64,000 nt of DNA from Pararge aegeria (lineage: Eukaryota > Arthropoda > Insecta > Lepidoptera > Nymphalidae). The position numbers were made by a program, and so were the translations under genes. The stretch covers positions 6,510,001 to 6,574,000 of the forward strand of contig NC_053191.1 in assembly GCF_905163445.1 (NCBI RefSeq), in the 5' to 3' direction. How positions within the stretch are numbered: the stretch's first letter is position 1; every line of letters starts with the position of its first letter. This document shows, one piece after another, positions 57,301 to 64,000 of the stretch. The notes beneath the pieces were generated by a model, which saw only the letters and a program-made list of their open reading frames with translations, had not been told where the DNA came from and made no database searches.

Positions 57301-58434
57301 CTTTTTCTTTTAAGGCCCAAAGAATTATGACTCTTAAGTGAACTCTAGGAAAAAGGAAACAATATGAATAGAAGTGGCACACAAAGTTCACATTCCTTTC
57401 CCTCTCAGCAGGGTTAGCATGGGCAGGAGACGATTATATCCCCGGGGAAAGGATATAAATTTATCTTCTCCCACAGCTTTTTCAACTCTATTTTGTGTTA
57501 AATTTGTTTTTTTTTTATTTGCAAATTAAGTTTATATGAAGCTTTGTCAATGCTATGTGCACTTGTCATTGACGTGCATATCAGTCCATGTGTTCGTGTG
57601 TGTGCTATGTTTAAAAAAACGTGTAATATATATGTTGTTAGTGCTCTTAAATAAATAAATAAAAAACTCTCAGGAGCAAAAGTGGAAGTAATATCCAAAT
57701 AATATATGTGTATTAATAAATGGGGCTAAACTTCTGCTATTCCACAATGTTCCAGTGATTTAGCATATGGGCATGTTAATTATATACCTTGTCAGGGGAT
57801 ATAATCGGGAGATATAATTTTTATTTCCAGCCCATACTGTATGTATGTAGAGCAAAATGTAGCCAAAATGCAAATAGCATGGCCGGACGCATTAGTAACA
57901 AGGTTATCAATACAGGTATAGCTATTTTTATAATACAATGTTCAATGCAAATAATACAATATACATACCTGAATAATTATTGTGGAAGTGTTTCTTTTTA
58001 GGGACAAGGAACGTTGACTAGTAATTGAATTCTAAAAAAAGTAAAAAATTTATTAAATAAGAAATAACAGAAAATGTTCTATTATTAACAAACAAAAATA
58101 TATTCTATGTGAATATTATAAAAGTAAAAGTGCACTATTACAATAAATTTTGAACAGAGATAGTGTGCACACTGCTTCCACACATCCTAGAGACATATAG
58201 GATATTTTATTATGTAAAAGTACGGATTCCTAGAGTATTTACAATAATTTGCTGTTCTAATAATTAATCTTCAGGCTCAATATTATTCACACAATTAAAC
58301 ACCAACCTCTCAATTTATTAAAAAATACTTTTTTATACCTGTGTAGGTGAAAAATTCCCACTATGTTCTGTAAGTCGGATGGTCCTCGGCCTTAAAAGTG
58401 AGGGCAAGAAATCATTTATGTTGTCATTATTCAT
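45323..58434 (-). CDS. DCLRE1A: DNA cross-link repair nuclease SNM1A, 14 exons
   Basis: SNM1A is a nuclear 5'-3' exonuclease that digests past interstrand crosslinks. Exons in order: 58,434-58,339, 58,031-57,969, 57,344-57,270, 57,041-56,967, 55,786-55,703, 54,827-53,609, 53,521-53,381, 50,909-50,798, 49,489-49,346, 48,773-48,628, 47,990-47,824, 47,344-47,224, 46,700-46,585 and 45,430-45,323; 888 residues. The metallo-beta-lactamase/beta-CASP core starts near 533: HFHSDH (561-566), DANHCPGAV (619-627), HTGD (Asp644), YLDTTYCNP (about 666-674), VCGTYTIGKEKFF, and GIPYSEHSSF (His821). The N-terminal half is low-complexity and basic, with PIP-like QKSIYSYF (389-396); the C-terminus has QSRLTDFF (869-876). 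Exon 7 uses a GC donor. No UBZ zinc finger was seen. All other introns are GT-AG and in phase. The first ATG is the least certain point. Confidence 0.93.
46370..46520. mobile_element. Unclassified element tail in SNM1A intron 13
   Basis: GACCAGTAGTTCTTGAGATA followed by AAGCAAACATACAAACAAAC and CTTTATATATTA is typical of lepidopteran non-LTR or Helitron-like repeat ends. Boundaries are approximate. Confidence 0.45.
47562..47730 (+). mobile_element. SINE-A copy, 5'-truncated, in SNM1A intron 11
   Basis: Begins at the B-box block (GGCCGTGGGTTCGATTCCCA) and continues through CACAAGCTACGCTTACTTTG. Antisense to the gene, and only about 95 bp from exon 11. Confidence 0.85.
48023..48316 (-). mobile_element. 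SINE-B copy in SNM1A intron 10
   Basis: Tail CCATTACCGGCCCACTGCAG, body GGCCCAGTGCGGATTGGTGG, and head with GGATTCGAACTCGGGCTCCC (reverse B box) ending near the ACCCACTGAGCTATCAC block. Confidence 0.82.
49180..49290 (+). mobile_element. SINE-B 3' fragment in SNM1A intron 9
   Basis: CCACAAATCCGCACTAGGCC, then GTGGTGGAATACGGCC and a TTTGATATGATGATGAT tail; head missing. Confidence 0.75.
49930..50184 (-). mobile_element. SINE-A copy in SNM1A intron 8
   Basis: Full-length reverse copy: a poly-T run, ACGACAATACACACATCGCC, AAGCGTAGCTTGTGTT, a reverse B box GGAAATCGAACCCACGGCC and the head ending GCGCCAGTCGGCCGTC at 50,184. Confidence 0.92.
50221..50425 (-). mobile_element. SINE-C copy in SNM1A intron 8
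   Basis: The best-preserved SINE-C: CCGGAACGCTAAATCGCTTA, CACGGCCGAAGCCTCCCACC, and GGGAATCGAACCCGGGAATC (reverse B box) at 50,370, followed by AGCGCTCACCGCTGCAC. Confidence 0.75.
50515..50790 (+). mobile_element. Dispersed element in SNM1A intron 8
   Basis: ATTTCAAGTAGGCCTAATAT, ACCGGTTCGGAAGGCAGATT and GCCATCTATAGGTCTTCAAT mark a widespread lepidopteran repeat. A relative lies at about 54,995-55,135. It ends close to the exon 8 donor. Confidence 0.6.
50968..51276 (+). mobile_element. SINE-B copy, nearly complete, in SNM1A intron 7
   Basis: Head AGATAGCGCAGTGGGTAGGA, B-box GTACGAGTTTGAATCCGTCC, full body with GTGAGGAAACCTGCATGCCT and GATGATGATAC tail. The best reference copy of SINE-B in this window. 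Confidence 0.88.
51589..52025. repeat. 156-bp minisatellite, block 1
   Basis: The unit start AGCAGATACAAT occurs at 51,589, 51,745 and 51,901, an exact period of 156 bp, with a part unit to 52,025. Since 156 is a multiple of three and the units lack stops, the minus strand is open for 142 codons; that frame is a by-product, not a gene. Confidence 0.92.
52026..52611 (+). mobile_element. Insertion splitting the 156-bp minisatellite
   Basis: It interrupts a repeat unit between ...GTGGTTACAA and TATCTACAAC..., which are adjacent in intact units. It ends in a (TTA)n or (ATT)n run at about 52,590-52,617, like the 3' end of a non-LTR element. No coding region recognised. Confidence 0.7.
52612..52948. 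repeat. 156-bp minisatellite, block 2
   Basis: Unit starts at 52,645 and 52,801, again 156 bp apart, with the same sequence as block 1 apart from scattered substitutions. Confidence 0.92.
53053..53282 (+). mobile_element. SINE-B copy in SNM1A intron 7, diverged
   Basis: Head GCGGTGATAGCCTAGGGGTT, body GGAAAACATCGCGAGACTTG, GTGTTCTCAAAGGCGTGTGA, ending ATGAATATGATG. It stops about 100 bp from the exon 7 donor. Confidence 0.75.
54995..55135 (+). mobile_element. Dispersed element in SNM1A intron 5
   Basis: CACATTTGAAACGTCAAGTC, CTGTTCGGAAGGCAAAAGG and AAGAAACTCAGCAGTTGCTC are diagnostic of the family also seen at 50,515. Confidence 0.65.
55830..55980 (+). mobile_element. SINE-C-like fragment in SNM1A intron 4
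   Basis: CTCTACAAGTTAGCCCTTGC, then GTGGTCTCGGGTTAAATCCA (B-box-like) and CAGCGGCAATTAGGG. Diverged. Confidence 0.45.
56433..56730 (-). mobile_element. RTE-type LINE 3' fragment in SNM1A intron 4
   Basis: In reverse it has a (TGATGA) tail and the C-terminal coding end: GTCCACTGCTGGACATAGGT at 56,462 and GTTTGGGGCCGACCTACGC at 56,570. It matches the 3' end of the LINE at 13,583. Same strand as the host gene. Confidence 0.82.
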
Positions 58435-60292
58435 CTTAGGTTGCAACACACATATTCGCTTCTCATATTCTCCACAGTTAATTCACTGAATGCAGAATGA
58501 ATGTATGGGACACTTCCTTGACTTAATAAACTTAGCAAGTATTTAGATACCTAGATCCTAGGAAGCAGCCTTCGAGTCCTTAGTTAAGTACTCGTCGCAT
58601 TAAAAAATACTTGTATGGATTTTAATTATCATAATATATTCTTATCTAATTATAAAAACGATATTCCATCGAAATGAAAAGTCTGAAGCAACACGAATTT
58701 GTATTATTTATTATTTTTCCTCTTCTGTTGTTTGACTTTCGAGGTTTTTTTTTCATCTGTACCATCTATAGGTAGGTACGTCACTTTTTTTTCAAACGGT
58801 AGGTAGGTATGTCATTTACCAAGACTCAACAGAGTAAAATTTAATTAAATAAAGATAGGATTTTTTTTATAGTTTCATGCAGTGGATTCATGTTTAAAAA
58901 ATATCTCTGTGCAAAGAGTATATAAGCTGTATGTTAGCTCTGTTGTTGTTTGATCTGTTGGGTATGTATCAGAACAAATTAAATCAATGGTATGCATGTG
59001 CAGTGTGTAAAGTTCTCGGATCTCTCAAAGATAATGCACATTGCACTCGCTCGACACACACAGAGTATTTATATCCTATTTGGGTTTACATTTCAAATCT
59101 GTATGAATAAACAAGGATTACAACATAATTGGCTTTTCGTAATTCCAACAGCGTTTTTAAGCACGAAGCAGTTGTGCTGTACACACATTTCTTAAGTACT
59201 GTATGTACCATCTTGACAACAACACGCAATTAATTATGTCTCTTCTTATGCTTTTTCTTTTATAAATATATATAACCTAAAATAGTTTATTTTAGGTTGT
59301 AGGTATGTAAAAATAAATAAAATCTAAAACGTCTTCGAAACCACCGCAGCGAGGTAGTTCCTAAAATGCTAGCAGCATTGCCCCCTTTGAATGGCCAAAC
59401 TAATTCTTTAAATAATACTCACAAAAAATATTAAAACTTATAACATACTTATATAACCACCTACTTTATTATTTATGTTAGTTTTTTGCGAACTAATGCC
59501 TAATAATTCCATTAAGGATTCAAGTACGTCAGGAGGTGGCGGAATAAATACATTTGATCTATTTTCCGCCTGAGAGTATTCAAACCAATATTTTAATATA
59601 ATAGACAATAGTAGATAATTTTAAGGAACTCTGTACCTATAGTCTATGAATTTCTTTGTTGTCTCCGCTGTGTTTATGAATACACGTCAGTATGAAATAT
59701 TATTGCCATATAAATCATTATTCCCATTAATTCGGCAAGTTTAAAAAAAAATACTTTGTTATCAGTTTACATAAATATATAGCTCATACTATTCGACAGT
59801 AAATAATACACTAGGACATTTTTTATGCAAGAAAAGCGATTCCTAAATCTGCTCCTATCAAGATAAATTGCATACAAAATTTAATGATACATAACGAAAT
59901 GTTAAATAAAAATGGATTACGTGGAGTTTTGAAATTGGAGTGCAGCAACAAAAATTTAGTTTCGCGATAATTTTTGAAAAGGAGTGTGTTATTGTAATTT
60001 CAAAATGAATTTCTAGTTTATTTGTCCATACTCACTGAAATATTAGCCTTAAATTGTTTCTGTTATAACTACTTTAACTGGATTTATTTTGGATGTGAGT
60101 ATTATTTATGTTATCACTTTAATTTTGTTAGGTTAGAAGTTGCATCAATTTATGCTGACTGTTCCGAATGATTTCTAATAATTTAAATTAAGCTTGTTTC
60201 CTTAGGGGCTGTCAGTGGCTTTTTGTTTTATATATGCCTAAGCAACTGAGCCTTTAAATCTAATTATTCTAATACACTGCACTTGACCGGAC
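58435..60292. other. Divergent intergenic region of SNM1A and the SAP gene
   Basis: About 2 kb, AT-rich, without a recognised SINE. It should hold both promoters. No coding evidence. Confidence 0.4.
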
Positions 60293-60307
60293 ATCGATAA
60301 ATCGATA
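60293..60307. promoter_or_regulatory. Two adjacent ATCGATA motifs (DRE-like)
   Basis: ATCGATAAATCGATA contains two copies of the core of the DREF-binding element TATCGATA known from insect housekeeping and replication gene promoters. It lies 330 bp before the SAP-domain start codon. The motif match is seen; function is inferred. Confidence 0.45.
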
Positions 60308-60637
60308 TTGTAATTAAAGGTAGTTCATACTAAATAGTATATCGTAGATTGGCATTTGAAATTTTGCTGTAAAACGCAAAACATTAAAATTACTTATATC
60401 ATCCTTACAACAGAACAAATTTAACGTATACGATCTTCGTACAGATATTTATTGAGTAATATTTGTTTGTTATATTTAAGTATTTGTTTACATTTCTTTA
60501 CGTATCTGTGCAAATTATATTTAGTTATGTGTATATTTATGGTGTTTTCAAGAAGGGAAGAGAACTTTACTGTATGTATTGACTTTGAAGATCTGGGTAA
60601 AACAATATAGTGCTCAATTAGTGAACTGTTCAGAATA

Positions 60638-60835
60638 ATGACAAAGTTAGCTGGCACAAGACGTGCACGCAACCAGGCCACGTCTCTTGCTATACCTCGA
60701 CAGAACTCATTAACTGACAATGGCAAGACCCGCCAAAATCTAAGCCCAGAGACCTTGGCGTCCATGAGTAAGGAGCAACTCAGAGCGGAATGCAGAAAAC
60801 GGGGCCAACGGACAACAGGCAACAAAAATGAGCTG
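60638..60835 (+). CDS. First coding exon of a SAP-domain protein (partial)
   Basis: ATG at 60,638 opens 66 codons ending at a donor, GAGCTG/GTATAATG. The head is basic (GTRRARNQ). Residues 35-66, LSPETLASMSKEQLRAECRK then RGQRTTGNKNEL, match the SAP fold: two helices joined by a loop with the G-NK-EL signature used to bind AT-rich DNA. The domain normally runs three or four residues further (a hydrophobic-Arg-Leu end), so the exon must be spliced to another; without splicing the frame stops after one more codon. I could not find the next exon in the remaining 3.2 kb. Many nuclear proteins start this way, so no specific gene is named. Reading through as a 67-residue protein is the alternative. 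Confidence 0.65.
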
Positions 60836-63689
60836 GTATAATGATGTTTGAGAGTGTCTTTGTGCTTTGTTTTATGTTCAGTTGTTATTGCTAATTTTGT
60901 ATGTAGTTAAAGTGTTCCTAACTAGTTCATAATAAATTAGCTCAACAGTTTTATTCTAAGCGCTTCCTCTATTGTGGAGTGACTGAAGGTTAATTTTGGT
61001 CTTCTTACCTTTGCTGTTATGCAAATGGTTTGGAACTCTTACCTTAGATTAATAGTTATACATTGATTTAGCCAATGAGCCCAATTCTTGACTGTTGTAT
61101 TATGTAGTTTAATTAAATAAACATACAAAATTTAATACCAAGAAGAGGACTCTTTTAATTTGCTTCATTTATTTTTTATTTAATGTATTTGTTTAGACAT
61201 CCAGTTAAGTTTATTTTGTATTTAAGCTCAATAGAAAATAAGTAATTAGAAAATCACAAAATATACATTAATTGATCACTTGTCCTGACACTTATACATA
61301 AAAGTAAACATATTTTCTATTTTTTTATTGCATGTATGTGTTTTATGTGTAAATAAATGTGCCATTTGGTAATTATTTTGTTATTATAAGCTAAATAGTT
61401 TTTCATGAACTGTCCTACTGAAAGAAACTGAGTGAAACAAATATTATTGGTCTCTCTAACTATTGAGGTTTAAAACTAATTTCTGGAAAATAATAAATAA
61501 CTAGAAAGGGTTACATTTCAGAATTATAAAATGTCAAAGTCGTACTAACAGGACCATCAGTTAATAATTAAAACTCAAATTAAATTCTCAAATTAGCTCG
61601 ACAAGTATTGTTTGTCATTCATTCAAGTCTGGATTTTGATGGTTGATCTTTTTCTGATGTTGACTTGGATTATCATTAGAAAAATATTGCAGAGCTAATT
61701 TGTTCGTTAGATATCATATCCATATATGATCATTTCACAAGTTAGCAACTAAAAGAAATGTAAAAGAATAAAAGCACTGGACAATCTCAGTTATCAGAGT
61801 TCTTTTCAGCAACTTAACAGGTTGATAAAGACTCACTTCCAGTACTTGCTGACATTGTTGCCCTTAGTATTCATATTTATGTGCATATTAATATTATAGC
61901 CTACAAACTATAGACATCACTAAGTGATCTCTCAATCCTACACACTATAGACATCACAAGTGATCACTTGGTGAACTCTCAATTTTTAGCAAAGGAGCAT
62001 GTGTTTCAGTCTTCAAAGTATGTATACATAATACAAATGTTTACACTTTTGTAGCACTATAGAGACAGATATTATTTGTTTTTACATTTCTCTCAGCAAT
62101 AGATTCAGCATAACATAGTTTAACTATGTGGGTGCCCCTTATGATATGAAATTAATCTAAAGTCAATATGGTGGCAATAATTTACAAATTATTAATATAT
62201 GTTAAGTAGGATATCTATGTTGAGAAGTCTTTTAAAATTAGATTTCATTTAGGATAATAAAAATTTAAATGTTAGTTTTACTGCAATCAACTTTTATAAT
62301 GCCAACTTCTTAAACCCAACTAGTTTTTCGTATTGCAGTACTTTTTATGTATGTGTGGCCTTCAAACTATAGGCTTACTTTTTGTACTATTTATGCAGCA
62401 TGTAATATGAATTTTGATATTGATATGTGTAATCAACACGTGTAAATTTCTTATATCAATATGAAATAAGCGCACATAAATCGGAAAATGTATTAGGTAT
62501 GTTAAAAAGAATACCAACGTTTCGAACGGCTGGTAGGTAATATCGTCGATACAATTTGCGAATCGAATTTATTTCTATGACATAAGCCATCCATTCATAA
62601 TCCATTAGTCTTGACGTTATCGTGTTTAGATACTCGACAACAACTCTCCGATTGCGAGCGTTTAAATCTCACACTATGGGTGCAAATTGTAATCGACCAG
62701 TCGTTTTTATGAGAGGAAGTATTTTAACGTCATAGTAATTTTATCGTGTTTCGATACTTGACAACAACTCTCTGATTGTACCTGTGTATAAGCGAGATTA
62801 TAATGTTCAAACAAAACCAAAAAAAAAAAAAGGCTGGGGAAATTAAGAATAGGTTGTAAGAAGGAAAGGTGAGGCCTAGATTGCGTGTGGTTGCTTAGAA
62901 AATGCCTATTAATTGCTCGTTTAAAGGAACTTAGAGTAAAGATGTGTCAGGAAATATAGATGGCACTATGTCGTGTCGCTTGAATTTTCGCGCGATATTA
63001 ATAAATGTATGGGCAGTCGCTGCTACCAGTGGTACGCTTGGTATCTTTCCATATATTTGTTTCGAAAATTCGCGCGATGCGAATGTCCTGTGGCCCGCAA
63101 GCTACGCTCATGGGGTCTGGCATCTGACATATGTGTTTTACTAAAGGCTCAATTCAAGTTATCTCAAAGCCCTTCTTGAACATTTACATTAAACGCTAGA
63201 CGGCCAAGCCAAACACAATCAGATTGTGTTCGCGGTGGCGTGCTTTGCGTCTAATTTTCAGCCAATCACAAGTGTCGGCTCAAACGAGCGCCTGCTGTGA
63301 TTTGTCATAAATTTAAATACCACCAATTGATTGGTTGCATTCTTTATTTAGGACCTCAGCCTAACGCTGATCTAACTGCGCAAGCGCACAAACCGCGCAC
63401 AAAAAGCATATCGGTCTGTGATATCACACAATAACACGCATAAACAAACACTAAGGCGTGATCAAAACTTTGTATCAAGCCGGATGTAAACAAATCGTGA
63501 CACCGACCACTCGCCTCTTTGTTTACGAAGTCAAGAAACTCGCTCAATCCAATACTGGCAACCTTTCCTTTGTATCTTAAAATAAATTTAATTATTTCGC
63601 ATGTACGTATTATATTAGTCACGAATCAAGATACATATTAAACATTGATTTTTCTTCATCGTAATTCTAAGCATTAGTTATATCTCTCT
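60836..63689. other. Downstream of the SAP exon; no exon identified
   Basis: AT-rich, probably intron or intergenic. It contains an imperfect direct repeat (62,618-62,676 and 62,737-62,790; GACAACAACTCTC core). At 63,190-63,560 there is a less AT-rich stretch with two CCAAT boxes that could be a promoter. No gene recognised. Confidence 0.4.
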
Positions 63690-64000
63690 CTCTCTATGGT
63701 CGTTCCTTCATGACTGAAGATCGTGGTCCTGGTGAGATCTCAACTTCGCGTTGGTAAACTGTCTCCATCGACTTCTGTTGGAGGCCATTTTTGCGATTTG
63801 ATAGAAGCGGTCTTAATTTAATTTTTTAGCTGGTCTGCCCATCTTGTTGGGGACCGGCCTCTAGGTCTTTTGCCTTCGATGTTGCCCGTAACTATATTTT
63901 TTTCCAGGCTATCATTCCCCCGCCGCATTATGTGCCCGAGCAAACGTTGGTAACATATAGACGAAAGTCGAACACTAACTCTTAGCTGCGCCAGGATAGA
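63690..64000 (-). mobile_element. RTE-like LINE fragment, runs off the window
   Basis: Read on the minus strand, 63,820-63,885 gives KRPRGRSPTRWADQL-like text, the C-terminal signature of RTE-type endonuclease/reverse transcriptases. The rest of the segment fits the same element. A CT-rich run lies at its left end (63,685). Confidence 0.75.

Noticed and set aside
63356..63622. 88-codon minus-strand open frame
   Set aside because: No recognisable motif; lies in a possible promoter-like stretch beside a LINE fragment.

Overview
This window is animal nuclear DNA, almost certainly from a butterfly or moth. Four things point there: AT-rich intergenic DNA, GT-AG introns of a few hundred bases to a few kilobases, abundant tRNA-derived SINEs and RTE-clade LINE fragments ending in TGATGA tails of lepidopteran type, and insect-like protein sequences. 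The species cannot be named from the sequence alone.

Layout. 1-13,560 has no gene I can support. It holds layered SINEs, an unclassified transposon remnant, a 106-bp minisatellite (about 10,461-10,930) and AT-rich filler. 13,564-15,550 is a 5'-truncated RTE-type LINE (minus) with an open reverse-transcriptase frame. 15,600-19,500 is repeats plus a perfect hairpin. 19,826-20,764 (minus) is SUPT3H/Spt3, intronless. 22,964-24,386 (plus) is the mitochondrial Fe-S co-chaperone HSCB in three exons. 28,957-31,760 (plus) is a secreted trypsin-like serine protease in four exons. 33,742-35,346 (plus) is a 50-residue TOM6 subunit in two exons. Only 61 bp after it, 35,408-42,686 (plus) is N-acetylglucosamine-6-sulfatase (GNS) in nine exons. 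44,509-44,580 is tRNA-Pro(TGG). 45,323-58,434 (minus) is DCLRE1A/SNM1A, the interstrand-crosslink nuclease, in fourteen exons. 60,638 onward (plus) is a first coding exon with a SAP domain whose remainder I could not find. 63,690-64,000 is another LINE fragment.

The genes are unrelated housekeeping or secretory genes, not a pathway cluster. Exon models were assembled by eye from splice sites, phase and family similarity; every junction in the six protein-coding models keeps phase.

The most interesting points are: (1) TOM6 and GNS are so close that they may share a dicistronic transcript; (2) SNM1A has two PIP-box-like motifs, one before the nuclease domain and one near the C-terminus, a run of small phase-0 N-terminal exons that look like duplicates of one another, and a GC-AG intron; (3) a 156-bp minisatellite in an SNM1A intron is split by a later insertion; (4) paired TIR elements, a perfect 31-bp-TIR element and triple-nested insertions record recent transposition. 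I found no convincing wholly new system; the candidates above deserve checking first.
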